64,000 nucleotides of DNA from JAJECS01 sp965219705 (GTDB lineage Bacteria; Chloroflexota; UBA11872): NCBI GenBank assembly GCA_965219705.1, contig OZ244789.1, positions 248,001 through 312,000 of the forward strand, given 5' to 3'. Under the pieces are notes generated by a model. It saw only the letters and a program-made list of their open reading frames with translations. It was not told where the DNA came from and did no database searches. Each line of letters begins with the position of its first letter. Positions within the stretch are counted from its first letter, which is position 1. Positions 9,427 through 18,964 of the stretch are shown piece after piece. The position numbers and the translations under genes were made by a program.

Positions 9427-12258
9427 TTAGGGGAGCAACTGAACAGGCACCTGCTCGTAGGCGTGAGCCGACACTTCGCCGGACTCCAATATCTCAATTT
9501 GCAGCACTGGAACTACGGCAACCTCATCTTGCGCCACGTAGGAACCGCGATCCAGTGCGCGGATCAGCCGCAGCGCAAGTGTCCAGACGCCCGGTCCCAC
9601 GCCGGCATCCGAGGCTGCCACCTGCGTGTACGGTCCGTTCGCCTCGCGCACCGTCAGGCTGGACTCGCGCGAATCGAAGTTATAGTCATGGCTTGTGACC
9701 CCCTGCCCTGGAGCTGCCTGACCGGCAAACCATTGCGCGACGACGGGCGTGCGACCGTCAGGCTGGAGGTGCGTGGGGATCGCCCAGGTCGAAGGCTCAC
9801 TAGCAACGAGCACCCAGTCTTGCCCGGTCCACTTGTTCGGCGCGTGATCGTCGATCGTCGCTGTGAAGGTAATCTGCCCAGCCGTCGCGCGCATGTCGGA
9901 CACCCGGACGCTGACCGGCGGCTCGGGCCGCGGCGCGGCAGCCGAAGGCGGCGGCATGACCGGATCGGCAGCCCCGCGCGGCGCGTAGACGGCGATATTG
10001 TCGTTCCACCAGATTGGTTGCCGACCCATTGGCGGAAACATCCGGGGCTCGATTGACGCCGGCAGGATCACGAGGTCCGGCGTCTGCGCGCCGAGTGGTT
10101 GGGAGGGCCACGGCGTGAGCAGATGCAACACGGACGGCTCGATTTCGCCAAGCACCCGGGTATGAGATAGCACCCACGCCACACGGATCCCGCTCAACGC
10201 TTGGAGTCGTGTCGGCTGGTACACCGTGGCCGAGGCGGGAATGGCCTGGCGCAGGGCCTCGAATGACGACGCAACCGGCGCTGTCGCCAAGTCCAGAAAC
10301 GGTGGCAGCACGCGGTAGAGCGCCTCGCCATTGTCGTGCACGACGAGCTCAAACAGGCGCGGATCATTGAGCCACCGCACCGCCCGATCGGGCAACCCCT
10401 GAATCCACGCATCAGGCGCATGAACGTATTCGATGCCGAGTCGACGAATGGCCGCTGGTTCGAGAAAGTCAAGTGCGTCCAGATACTCGGGGCCGTGGTA
10501 CGCGAAGTAGTGGAGCAGCCCCACAAACCCCACCGCGTTTGGGCGACCCGTGGCAAAGGTCATCCGGTTGGCGTAGGGCGAGAGCACCCGCGCGTCAATG
10601 GCTGTGTGGTCTCGGATGTAGGCCGCGACCTTCTCGGACGGGCGGGGATCGAGCAAAAATCGCCCGCCATATCGCGCCTGGGGTCTGTCCGGTGGCCGAG
10701 CGTTGGCAATCTCGATTCCATGCGTAATCGCCCCCGCCAGGTAGCGGACCGGCGCCACGACTGTCGGCCAGATGACTAGGGCCACCAGCAGAGCGCCGAC
10801 GGCATTACGCCAGCGCGTGGACGGCAGGTCAGATAATCGAGCACTGAGCGCCAACAGCAGTGCCACCAACGCCAGATTGCGGGCATGCCCCGCCATGCGG
10901 TCTATGTCCCAGGGAGCTGGTGGATAGTTCAGTACCACCCAGATCAGCGCCAGCAACCCAGCGCCTGCCGCCAGTGTTACAACCAGCCGGTCGCGCCGCG
11001 CCAGCACAAACGCCACGCACGCGATCGCCAAGGGCCCTGCGCCCAGCAGACCCAATCCGCCGGGACGCGCTTCGAACTTGCCGAGAGCCTGCCAGTGTGT
11101 CTGCTCAAGGTTCGATGCTAGCTGCAAGCCTGATGGCGCCGAGCCAGCTAGGATGCCTATAAGCCTGCCGCCAACGACAAGCAGGATCGCCGCCAGAGCT
11201 AGCCCCACCCCTGAACGGAGTGCTGCTCCCTGAAGCGCGGTGCCAGTTCGACTCAATTGGACCAAGACCGCAGCTTGCAACCCGGCCCACATGACAAACA
11301 GCACCGGAGCGATCGTCATTGAGATAAGGCCAGTGAAGCCGACCAATCCTGCGAGAGTCACGGCGGCGCCCCATGACCTGCACTCGGCACGCGCGGCCTG
11401 CTGTAGCACCACGACCACCAGCGCGTAGGCCATCGGGAAGGAGTGATTCCAGATATTAGGCAGCGCCGCATATCGCATATCCAGCACCGCCGCATACGTC
11501 GCTTCTGGCCAGTAGATGTCCGTCAAGGAAGCGCGGAGCCCAGCCGCCGGAATCCCCGCCGGGATAGGAAGCCGCACGATGGCGCCAGGCTCAACGATGA
11601 ACGTCCAGGCACCGGTCGTCAACCAGAGCGGGAGCGTGAGCAGCACCGCGAGGCCAGACGAACGCTGGCGGAGTGCCGAAACTACTATCAAGGCAAAGCT
11701 GGTCCAGGTAAAGGCACCTAGCAACTCCCACACGAACGCCAGATCGGGTCCAAACGGCGGCGCTAGCAACCCAGCCAGCAAGCTTGAACCGTAGTGATAG
11801 TGCTCTGCGATACCCGGACTCCACGGCAGTCCTGGTGGAAATCCGCCCATTCGGATCGTGGCCGCCTGCCCTAGTTGGGTCTGCGGGTCAGAGACGCTCA
11901 GGAGCTGACGGCTGGCGAGCGCGACCCAGAAGACGACCAAGGCCGTAACCAGGAATCCCGCCGCCACCCGGGGCGGTGGGCGAAGGGGCCGCGGCGCGCG
12001 CCAGACCAGGACGGCGCCCAGAATCAGCACGATGCCCCAGCCGACGGCCGCGCCAGCGAGCCCAGGAACGGCGTACAGCACGAAGTTGGTGATTAAGCCC
12101 CAGAGGGCGGGCCCCACCACCAGACCCTGGGCCAGCGCCACGCGGTCGTCGGCTTGTCGCAGGGCCACCCGCGCGACGACGTATCCCACGGCGGCCAGCG
12201 CGGCGAGCTCCGCCAACAGCAGCAGGAAGCCCGGGATGACGGCCGGATCAACAGTCAT
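9427..12258 (-). CDS. polytopic membrane protein, array member 4 (GT-C-like)
   Basis: A 943-residue paralogue. The N-terminus (MTVDPAVIPGFLLLLAEL) is nearly identical to that of member 5. The loop reads VSDPQTQLGQAATIRMGGF and the motif YHYGSSLLAGLL follows. A long hydrophobic region leads to the soluble part with IRDHTAIDARVLSP and the Ig-like end. It starts at ATG with GAGGA upstream. The spacer at 9386-9426 between its stop and relic D shows no separate gene. The role is unknown; it is probably co-transcribed with its siblings from upstream of the MocA gene. Confidence 0.85.
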   Translation of the reverse strand: MTVDPAVIPGFLLLLAELAALAAVGYVVARVALRQADDRVALAQGLVVGPALWGLITNFVLYAVPGLAGAAVGWGIVLILGAVLVWRAPRPLRPPPRVAAGFLVTALVVFWVALASRQLLSVSDPQTQLGQAATIRMGGFPPGLPWSPGIAEHYHYGSSLLAGLLAPPFGPDLAFVWELLGAFTWTSFALIVVSALRQRSSGLAVLLTLPLWLTTGAWTFIVEPGAIVRLPIPAGIPAAGLRASLTDIYWPEATYAAVLDMRYAALPNIWNHSFPMAYALVVVVLQQAARAECRSWGAAVTLAGLVGFTGLISMTIAPVLFVMWAGLQAAVLVQLSRTGTALQGAALRSGVGLALAAILLVVGGRLIGILAGSAPSGLQLASNLEQTHWQALGKFEARPGGLGLLGAGPLAIACVAFVLARRDRLVVTLAAGAGLLALIWVVLNYPPAPWDIDRMAGHARNLALVALLLALSARLSDLPSTRWRNAVGALLVALVIWPTVVAPVRYLAGAITHGIEIANARPPDRPQARYGGRFLLDPRPSEKVAAYIRDHTAIDARVLSPYANRMTFATGRPNAVGFVGLLHYFAYHGPEYLDALDFLEPAAIRRLGIEYVHAPDAWIQGLPDRAVRWLNDPRLFELVVHDNGEALYRVLPPFLDLATAPVASSFEALRQAIPASATVYQPTRLQALSGIRVAWVLSHTRVLGEIEPSVLHLLTPWPSQPLGAQTPDLVILPASIEPRMFPPMGRQPIWWNDNIAVYAPRGAADPVMPPPSAAAPRPEPPVSVRVSDMRATAGQITFTATIDDHAPNKWTGQDWVLVASEPSTWAIPTHLQPDGRTPVVAQWFAGQAAPGQGVTSHDYNFDSRESSLTVREANGPYTQVAASDAGVGPGVWTLALRLIRALDRGSYVAQDEVAVVPVLQIEILESGEVSAHAYEQVPVQLLP

Positions 12259-12286
12259 TCATCGATCCTCATGCGGTGCGTCCAAG

Positions 12287-12350
12287 TCTTCAATTCGTCA
12301 CGCTTTCACGGGCGCTGGCGCTGCTGGTGCGCCCGTAATCACACAGCAGC
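12287..12350 (-). pseudogene. MocA 3'-end relic E
   Basis: The bases just upstream of member 4 resemble the MocA 3' end: a cttcaattcgtcac block, then a ggcgctggcgc block. They now encode, out of the original frame, the last residues of array member 5. Similarity is weaker than for relic D, so the boundaries are approximate. Confidence 0.45.
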
Positions 12351-15276
12351 TCCGAGCCCGCCTCGCCGCGACCCATGCGGCACGCCACGGGGCCGACGGC
12401 GCCGGCCCGTCAAGAACGTCTTCAAACGGTTCGTACATGACTTCTCCACTCTCGAATATCCTGATCCGCAACACCGGAATGACCGCGGCGTCGCGCCAAT
12501 AGTTCGGCTTGTACTCATGCCGCAGGCGGAGCGCCAGCGTGTAGCCCCCTGGTCCAAGGTCCGCTGCCGAGGTCGCCAGCGGCACAAAGTCGCCGCTAGC
12601 GTTGCGCACCGACAACTCGGGCACCTGGGCGTCGAACCGATATCTGTGCGCCGAGGTTGCCCCGCCCGCCGACAGTAGTCCCGCAAACCACTTGGCAATC
12701 GTCGGCTCGCGGCCCCTGCGAAAGCCCTCCGTCGGAATGGCCCACGGCGATCGGTCGCCTTCGAGGACGATCCAATCTTGGCCCGTCCACCGCTGCGGAT
12801 CGCGCTCGTCGAATGAAGCTCGAAACTCGATGCGGCCTTCCGCCACGGCCACGTCGGTTACTTCCAACAGCACTGGTGGCTCGACCGACGGCGGACTCTC
12901 TGGACCCGGAGCGTCCATGATCCGCGGCACCGCACCAGTCGGCGCGTAGACCGCGACGTCATCGCGCCACCAGATCGGTGTCCGGGCTTCCGGCTGGAAC
13001 ATCCAGGGCGCCGCCCCTGTCGGCAGGGCCACAAGGTCAGGGATCTCATCGATCAGCGGGTCGACACGCCAACTCGCAGGTGGTCGCAGATGGAGGAACA
13101 GCGGATCCAGTTCGCCCACGATCCGGGCATGGGACAGTGCCGACGCGATGCGGAGCATGTCGATTTCAAGTGGCGGGAGCACCAGATAGACCGTGGCCGA
13201 CGGCGGCACGGCTTGCCTAAGGGCCTCAAAGGACGCCGGATTCGGCACAACGTCGAGACTCAGAAATCCCCGCCGCACCCGGTACAGCCGCTCGTCGCCA
13301 TCTCGGACGAGGAGCTCGAAGAGTCGGGAGTCTCCCAGCCATGTCCGAGCCCGTGCCGGCAGCGCGGCCACCCACGCATCCGTCGCATAGACATACTGGA
13401 TGCCGAGCCGCCGGATGGCGGCTGGCTCGAGGTAGTTGGCGGCATCCAGATACTCCGGGCCGCGTTGGTAGAACAACTCAGGCAGGCCGACAAACCCTGC
13501 GTTGTTCGGGCGACCGGTGGCGAAAAACACGTTCCAGTAGGGCCGCTCGGTCGCGAGCACGGGGGCATCCAGGGGGGTGTGATCCCGAATGTAGTCCGCC
13601 ACGCGCCAGGACAAGGGCGGCATCTGAAATCGCCGCATGGGCACCGCGATGCCCCGATCGATCAATTCCTCCTGCACCCATCTGGCATTGGCCAGCTGGA
13701 CGCCATGTCCAATCGCCAGGCCGAGACTGCGGACTGGCGCCACAACCGTGGGCCACGTGACCAAAACTGCCACGAGCGCGGCGGCATAGCGTCGGCGGTT
13801 GGGCCGGAGGTCAGCCAGACGGGTAGTCAGCGCCAGCAGCAGCGCTACCATTGCCAGGTTGCGCGCATGACCTGCCAGGCGGTTCACATCCCACGGGGCC
13901 GGTGGATACGTGAGCGCCATCCAGGCCAGTGCGAGCAGGACCGCGGCCGCCGCCAGTGCCAGCACCAGCCGGTCGCGCCGGGCCAGCAGCGCGGCGACGC
14001 CCGCCGCGACCACGGGACCAATGCCCAGCAAGCCCACGCCGCCAGGCCGCGCATCAAACGTGCCGAGCACCTGCCAGTCCCAAGGATCGAGGCTTGGCGC
14101 CAACTCCAAGCCGGACGACGGCGCACCATCCAAGATCCTGCTGAACACGCCGCCGCCGCCGAGGAGCAACACCCCCGCCACGGCCAACCCGGCGCATGAT
14201 CGGCCCAACTCCCCACTGATGCCGCGCCCCTCCTGACCGGAGCGCTTCGCAAGTGCAGATCGTTCGCGCCGAGATCTAACTAGGCGCATCGCTTCCGAAC
14301 CGGCCCACAGGACAAGCGCCACCGGGACCAGCGTCGTGGCCAGCAGACCGATGAAACCGACCAATCCCGCCATCGTCAGGGCGGCAGGCCACGAGCGGCG
14401 TTCGCAGCAGGCGGCGCGCTCCAGCACCACAAATGTCAGGGCGTATCCCAGCGGGAACGAGGGATGCCCGGCGTCAGGCAACAGATCCGTAAGTCGCACG
14501 TTCGGCGCCAGCTCAACTGCAGGCCAGAAGATGTCGCGGAGCGACTCCGGCAGGCCCGTGCCCGGCAGCCCTGCCGGAATGGGCCCGTGCAGAATCGCGC
14601 CGCCCGCCGGGCTCGTCCACGTCCAGAGACCGTTGGCTAGCAGCAGCGGGGCCACGGCGAGGACAGCGATCGGAGGCGCGCGCCGGAGCAGCGCTGCAAT
14701 CACGATTAGGACAAAGCTTGTCCAGACGTAAGCACCAAGCAGCTCCGTGACGAATGCCAGGTCCGGTCCCACCGGCGGCGCAAGCAGTCCGACCATCAGA
14801 TCAGTGGCGTGGTGATAGCGTACGGGCATTCCCGGGCTCCAGGGCAGCTCCGGCGGGAATCCGCCGGCTCGAATGAAGGGGGGCAACCCCAGATGGAACT
14901 CCGGATCAGGGATTCCCATGAGCTGGCGGCTGGCAAGCCCGACCCAAAGAAGGGCCAGGACTGCAACGGTGAACCAGGCGACCGTGCGAGGCCGCGGGCG
15001 AATGCGGTCCGGCGCACGCCAGGCCAATACCGCGCCCAGGGTTAACGTGATGCCCCAGCCCACGGCCGCGCCCGCGAGTCCAGGAACGGCGTACATCACG
15101 AAGTTGGTGATCAAGCCCCAGAGCGCGAGACCGACGACCAGACCCTGGGCCAGCGCCGCGCGTTCGTCGTCCTGTCGCAGCGCAACTCGCATCACGACGT
15201 AGCCCACGGCGGCCAGCGCCGCGAGCTCCGCCAGAAGGAGTAGGAAGCCCGGGATGACGGCCGGGTCAACCGTCAC
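12298..15276 (-). CDS. polytopic membrane protein, array member 5 (GT-C-like)
   Basis: The longest paralogue (992 residues) and the one next to the intact MocA gene. It has the family N-terminus, the loop with IPDPEFHLGL, the YHHATDLMVGLL motif, about a dozen helices and the soluble C-terminal domain with YIRDHTPLDAPVL. An insertion of roughly a dozen charged residues follows the SRRERSALAK segment in one loop. The last ~30 residues, rich in Ala and Arg, lie over relic E and look like read-through into non-ancestral sequence. It starts with GTG behind GGAGGC. A 43-base gap separates it from the MocA stop, so the two are probably one transcript. Confidence 0.85.
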   Translation of the reverse strand: MTVDPAVIPGFLLLLAELAALAAVGYVVMRVALRQDDERAALAQGLVVGLALWGLITNFVMYAVPGLAGAAVGWGITLTLGAVLAWRAPDRIRPRPRTVAWFTVAVLALLWVGLASRQLMGIPDPEFHLGLPPFIRAGGFPPELPWSPGMPVRYHHATDLMVGLLAPPVGPDLAFVTELLGAYVWTSFVLIVIAALLRRAPPIAVLAVAPLLLANGLWTWTSPAGGAILHGPIPAGLPGTGLPESLRDIFWPAVELAPNVRLTDLLPDAGHPSFPLGYALTFVVLERAACCERRSWPAALTMAGLVGFIGLLATTLVPVALVLWAGSEAMRLVRSRRERSALAKRSGQEGRGISGELGRSCAGLAVAGVLLLGGGGVFSRILDGAPSSGLELAPSLDPWDWQVLGTFDARPGGVGLLGIGPVVAAGVAALLARRDRLVLALAAAAVLLALAWMALTYPPAPWDVNRLAGHARNLAMVALLLALTTRLADLRPNRRRYAAALVAVLVTWPTVVAPVRSLGLAIGHGVQLANARWVQEELIDRGIAVPMRRFQMPPLSWRVADYIRDHTPLDAPVLATERPYWNVFFATGRPNNAGFVGLPELFYQRGPEYLDAANYLEPAAIRRLGIQYVYATDAWVAALPARARTWLGDSRLFELLVRDGDERLYRVRRGFLSLDVVPNPASFEALRQAVPPSATVYLVLPPLEIDMLRIASALSHARIVGELDPLFLHLRPPASWRVDPLIDEIPDLVALPTGAAPWMFQPEARTPIWWRDDVAVYAPTGAVPRIMDAPGPESPPSVEPPVLLEVTDVAVAEGRIEFRASFDERDPQRWTGQDWIVLEGDRSPWAIPTEGFRRGREPTIAKWFAGLLSAGGATSAHRYRFDAQVPELSVRNASGDFVPLATSAADLGPGGYTLALRLRHEYKPNYWRDAAVIPVLRIRIFESGEVMYEPFEDVLDGPAPSAPWRAAWVAARRARSCCVITGAPAAPAPVKA

Positions 15277-15319
15277 TCAGGCAGCCTCCGCCCGACCGTC
15301 GGCAGCCCGCGCCGCAGGC

Positions 15320-16579
15320 TCAATCGATGAGGCCAAGCTTTCGATCCGTGACATCCTGGTAGGCGCTGACGCGGCCGCTGCGCACGTCGTCGAGCGTGAG
15401 CATCATGGCGCCGGCCTCGCTCGATTCGTGCACGGCGAGCACCAGCGCCACGGCGGCCTCACCGGCGTCAAGGTCCACTTCGACGGGGTTGCCCGAATCG
15501 ATGGCTTCGGCCAGCTCACCGAGCTCCAGCGCGATGAGCTTGCGGTCGGCCTGGGGGAACGGGAGGTCGTAGCGGGCCAGACGGTCGCCGCCGAACAGCT
15601 CGGCCGTCAGCGGGTCCAGTGTGAAGTCGGGCGCCAGGGCGAGCACCTCGGCATCGTCAAGCGGCTCCGCGCCGCCGCGCCAGACGTGCAGCGGCCGGCC
15701 GCTGCGGACGCCAAACGTTTCGAGCCGGCCCTCCGACCCCAGCACCGCGCTTAGGTTATTGCCAGCGTCCGGGGCCGAGAGCTCGAGCCCCCAGGTGCCG
15801 GCGGCGCCCGAGGCGAACCCGAGCATGGCCTGGAGCGAGTCCGGCGCCGTGGCCTCAAACGTGTCCGGCAAGTCCCCGCGGAATCGCGCGTACATGCCAC
15901 TCGGCGCTTCGTCGATGCGGCCGGTCGTGCGCACGGGCTCCAGCAGCCGCGTGATCCCAGCCACCCGATCGACGGGACCCATGAGGTACTGGATCATGTC
16001 GGCGTAGTGCACGCCCACGTCCATCAGTGGTCCGCCGTCCTCGCGAAAGTGCCGCCAGGGCGTGATGAGCATCGCGTCGCTGCCGCCGGCACGCTGCTCG
16101 ACGATCGAGCGCGGCTCGCCAATGGCGCCCGCGTCCAGTAGCCCGCGTGCAAGCCGGAGGATGGGATCGCGGCGGTAGTTTTCGGCGACCGAGACCAGGC
16201 ATCCAGCGCGCGACGCGGCCTCGCGTATCCGGGCGCAGGCCCGCATGGTGACCGCCAGCGGCTTTTCGACAAGAACGTGGAGACCGGCGTCCAGCGCCTC
16301 TACGGCCGCCACGTGATGCATGCCCGCGGTCGTGACGATGTCCGCCGCCACAAGCTCGGGCCGTTGGGCTTTGGCCTCCGCGATGCTCGTGCAGGCGACC
16401 GGACGGTTGCCAAGCAGCTCTTCAACCTCGCCCGCCACAAAGTCGGCCCGATCGCGATCAACGTCCACCACCGCCGCGAGCCGGATCAGGTTCGGACGCA
16501 CCCGCGCCAGCTCAACAAAGCCCCGCAGATGCCGCCGCCCCATACCGCCGCAACCGACCAACGCGAACTCATGCGCCAT
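15320..16579 (-). CDS. Gfo/Idh/MocA-family oxidoreductase
   Basis: A predicted NAD(P)-dependent dehydrogenase of 419 residues, probably acting on a sugar or cyclitol in the cytoplasm. The N-terminal Rossmann fold has GCGGMG at 9-14. The family EKP motif (E105-K106-P107) is present. The substrate-domain motif with D187 and H191 (MDVGVHYADM) fits the usual D..GxH..D pattern. Its length is slightly above the family norm. It heads the tandem membrane-protein array. Copies of its 3' end recur before every array member, so the array expanded from this junction. The substrate cannot be deduced. Confidence 0.9.
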   Translation of the reverse strand: MAHEFALVGCGGMGRRHLRGFVELARVRPNLIRLAAVVDVDRDRADFVAGEVEELLGNRPVACTSIAEAKAQRPELVAADIVTTAGMHHVAAVEALDAGLHVLVEKPLAVTMRACARIREAASRAGCLVSVAENYRRDPILRLARGLLDAGAIGEPRSIVEQRAGGSDAMLITPWRHFREDGGPLMDVGVHYADMIQYLMGPVDRVAGITRLLEPVRTTGRIDEAPSGMYARFRGDLPDTFEATAPDSLQAMLGFASGAAGTWGLELSAPDAGNNLSAVLGSEGRLETFGVRSGRPLHVWRGGAEPLDDAEVLALAPDFTLDPLTAELFGGDRLARYDLPFPQADRKLIALELGELAEAIDSGNPVEVDLDAGEAAVALVLAVHESSEAGAMMLTLDDVRSGRVSAYQDVTDRKLGLID

Positions 16580-16622
16580 GCGATCCCCTCCCGCGGACCT
16601 AGGGCACGATGATACGTAGGAC

Positions 16623-18089
16623 CTAGGTGACGGCGCGAAGCCGCAGCATGCGGCCGCCGTCGTCTGTTATGTAAATCTCTCCGGCCTCGTCCTCGCCGAA
16701 CGACGTGATGCGGGCGTCCACCTCACCCCGAAGCGTCGTCCGCCAGGCACCGTCGGCGTCGCGCCGCAGGGTCCAGACGTTGCCGCTGCAGTAGTCGCCA
16801 AACACGTAGGCGCCGACGAGCGCCGGGTACCCCGCGCCACGGTAAACGTAGCCGCCGGTGACGGAACAGCCCGCGTCCCGACCATAGACGGCGATCGGCG
16901 GCACAAAGCGCGGCGAATTGCAGTCGCGGCCGGGTTCAAAGCAGCTCAGGCCCTCCATGACGCGCCAGCCGTAGTTTTCCCCACCCGACGATGAGGCTTC
17001 GGCAAAGTCGATTTCCTCGAAACTGTTTTGGCCAACGTCGGCGATGTAGAGATCCCCGGTGGCGCGGTCGAAGGAGAAGCGCCAGGGGTTGCGCAAGCCG
17101 TAGGCCCAGACTTCCGCGCGTGCACCGGACACGGAAACAAACGGATTATCCGGCGGCACGCGGTAGACGCCGGACTCGCTCACGTCCAGGCGGAGCAGCT
17201 TGCCGAGCAGCGTGTCCAAACGTTGCCCGTTGCCTTGCGGATCGCCGGCCGAGCCGCCGTCGCCCAGCGCCACGTAGAGCATGCCGTCCGGCCCGAACGC
17301 CAGCATGCCGCCGTTGTGATTCGCGAACGGCTGCGCCTGCGTCAGCAGCACCTGCGCCGACGCGGGATCGGCGCGGTCCGGGTTACCGGAGACGCGGTAC
17401 TCGGCGACCACCGTGGCGCCCCGCCCATCGGTGTAGAAGACGAAGAAACGACCGTTCGAGACGTAGTCGGGATGGAAGGCCAGACCCAGCAGCCCGCGCT
17501 CGTTGGCACGCGAGTTGACGATGGCACTGATGTCCAAGAAGGGTTCTGGAGCGAGCCTGCCGTCGGCGATGATGCGAATGCGGCCTTCTTTCTCGATCAC
17601 GAATAGGCGACCCGACCCGTCGCCCGCGTGCCCGGCAAATACGGGGCGGACCAAGCCGTCCACGACAACGTCGGCGGCGAGGCCGCGAAGCGCGGGCGGG
17701 GCGGGTGTCGGCGCTGGATCGGGAGCCGGCGTCGGCGTAGGGGACGGCGCCGGGCTCGGTGTTGGCTCGGGAGTCGGTGTCGGTTCAGGGATCGGTGTTG
17801 GATCGGGAGCCGGTGTCGGTGTGGGGAACGGCTGTGTCGTCGGCGTGACCGAGGGCGCTTCCGTCGGGACGAGTGCGGACGTGACGGTCGGCTGGGGCGC
17901 AGGCGATGGCTCCGGTCGAGACGCCGTGGGGCGGGCAACGACCGCTCCCGCTTCCGTAGTTGGCGTGGCGGCGAGCGCTGGCGCGGGTGACACGTCGGCA
18001 GCGCTCGGCACGCCACCGCCGGCGTCGCAGGTGGCTCCAGCCATGACAGCCAAGAGGATTGCGGCCAACGCCAGTCGTCCTGCGGTCAC
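16623..18089 (-). CDS. secreted PQQ-type glucose/sorbosone dehydrogenase-like protein
   Basis: The GTG at 18089 is chosen because GAGGAG lies nine bases upstream and a hydrophobic signal segment follows at once; the open frame extends to 18182 without such support. The 488-residue product has a signal peptide, then a long Pro/Thr/Ala linker of PTPTPEP-type repeats (coded around 17,690-17,850), then a six-bladed propeller. Family blocks seen are RGLLGLAFHPDY, NHNGGMLAFGPDG, YVALGDGG, YGLRNPWRFSFD, DVGQNSFEEID and NYGWRVMEG. Such proteins oxidise aldoses with PQQ outside the cytoplasm. A TC rather than GC at the would-be lipobox makes lipidation doubtful. Confidence 0.9.
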   Translation of the reverse strand: MTAGRLALAAILLAVMAGATCDAGGGVPSAADVSPAPALAATPTTEAGAVVARPTASRPEPSPAPQPTVTSALVPTEAPSVTPTTQPFPTPTPAPDPTPIPEPTPTPEPTPSPAPSPTPTPAPDPAPTPAPPALRGLAADVVVDGLVRPVFAGHAGDGSGRLFVIEKEGRIRIIADGRLAPEPFLDISAIVNSRANERGLLGLAFHPDYVSNGRFFVFYTDGRGATVVAEYRVSGNPDRADPASAQVLLTQAQPFANHNGGMLAFGPDGMLYVALGDGGSAGDPQGNGQRLDTLLGKLLRLDVSESGVYRVPPDNPFVSVSGARAEVWAYGLRNPWRFSFDRATGDLYIADVGQNSFEEIDFAEASSSGGENYGWRVMEGLSCFEPGRDCNSPRFVPPIAVYGRDAGCSVTGGYVYRGAGYPALVGAYVFGDYCSGNVWTLRRDADGAWRTTLRGEVDARITSFGEDEAGEIYITDDGGRMLRLRAVT

Positions 18090-18196
18090 GCTATGGCACT
18101 CCTCAAAGCCTCGGCGCGGAGCTTCGCCGTTGAGTGGGAGAATATCCGTCGTGAGCCGAAGCCTCGACGGCCGGCGACGCAATCTGGCGGAAGCAT

Positions 18197-18964
18197 ATGG
18201 GAAGACTAGACGGTAAGGCCGCGCTGATCACGGGCGGCGGCACGGGTATTGGGCGCGCCATGGCCTTGCGGTTCGCGGCGGAGGGCGCGCGCGTCGTGAT
18301 CGCGCAGCGCAACGCCGCGGCGCTCGACGCGACGGTGGCCGATATCGAGACGGCCGGCGGTTGGGCTCGTGCGGTCCCAACCGACATCACCCAACCCGAT
18401 CAGGTGCGAGCGCTCGTCGATGAGGCAATCGCGGCAACCGGTCGGGTGGACATCCTGGCCAACAACGCCGGACGCACAGGCGCCGCCGGGCCGTTTCTCG
18501 ACATCGAGCTTGACGTCTGGCGCGAGTACATCGAGACAAACCTGACGGGGCCCTTCGTCATTGCGCAGTTGGTGGCCCGACACATGGTGGCCGCCGGCAT
18601 CAAAGGCCGGATCGTCAACACGGGCTCCGTGGACTCGTTTGCCTCGGAGATGCAGGCCGCGCCCTATGCGGCCAGCAAAGGCGGCCTCTGGATGCTCACG
18701 CGCAGCATGGCCATCGAGCTCGGCGCCCACGGCATTGCCGTCAATCTGCTGGCGCCCGGCCCGATCCTGGTGGACAAGAATGCCGCCAGGTACAAGGACC
18801 CCGCGGTCGTGGCCAAGCGCACGCAGGCCATCCCGCTACGTCCCTACGGACGGGTTGAGGAGGTGGCCGCCGCGGCGCTGTTCCTCGCCAGCGATGAATG
18901 CCAATTCATGACCGGCAGCGCCCTCACCATCGATGGGGGAACGCTGGCGAAGATTCACTACTAG
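18197..18964 (+). CDS. short-chain dehydrogenase/reductase (SDR)
   Basis: A classical 255-residue SDR. The cofactor motif TGGGTGIG is at 12-19, NNAG at 89-92, catalytic Ser at 144 and YAASK with Y157 and K161. The C-terminus has the usual DECQFMTGSALTIDGG block. It is divergent from the sugar-dehydrogenase gene (108-base gap) and its stop overlaps the convergent M81 gene by four bases. The substrate is unknown; location beside MocA and sugar-dehydrogenase genes suggests sugar or polyol oxidation. Confidence 0.92.
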   Translation: MGRLDGKAALITGGGTGIGRAMALRFAAEGARVVIAQRNAAALDATVADIETAGGWARAVPTDITQPDQVRALVDEAIAATGRVDILANNAGRTGAAGPFLDIELDVWREYIETNLTGPFVIAQLVARHMVAAGIKGRIVNTGSVDSFASEMQAAPYAASKGGLWMLTRSMAIELGAHGIAVNLLAPGPILVDKNAARYKDPAVVAKRTQAIPLRPYGRVEEVAAAALFLASDECQFMTGSALTIDGGTLAKIHY

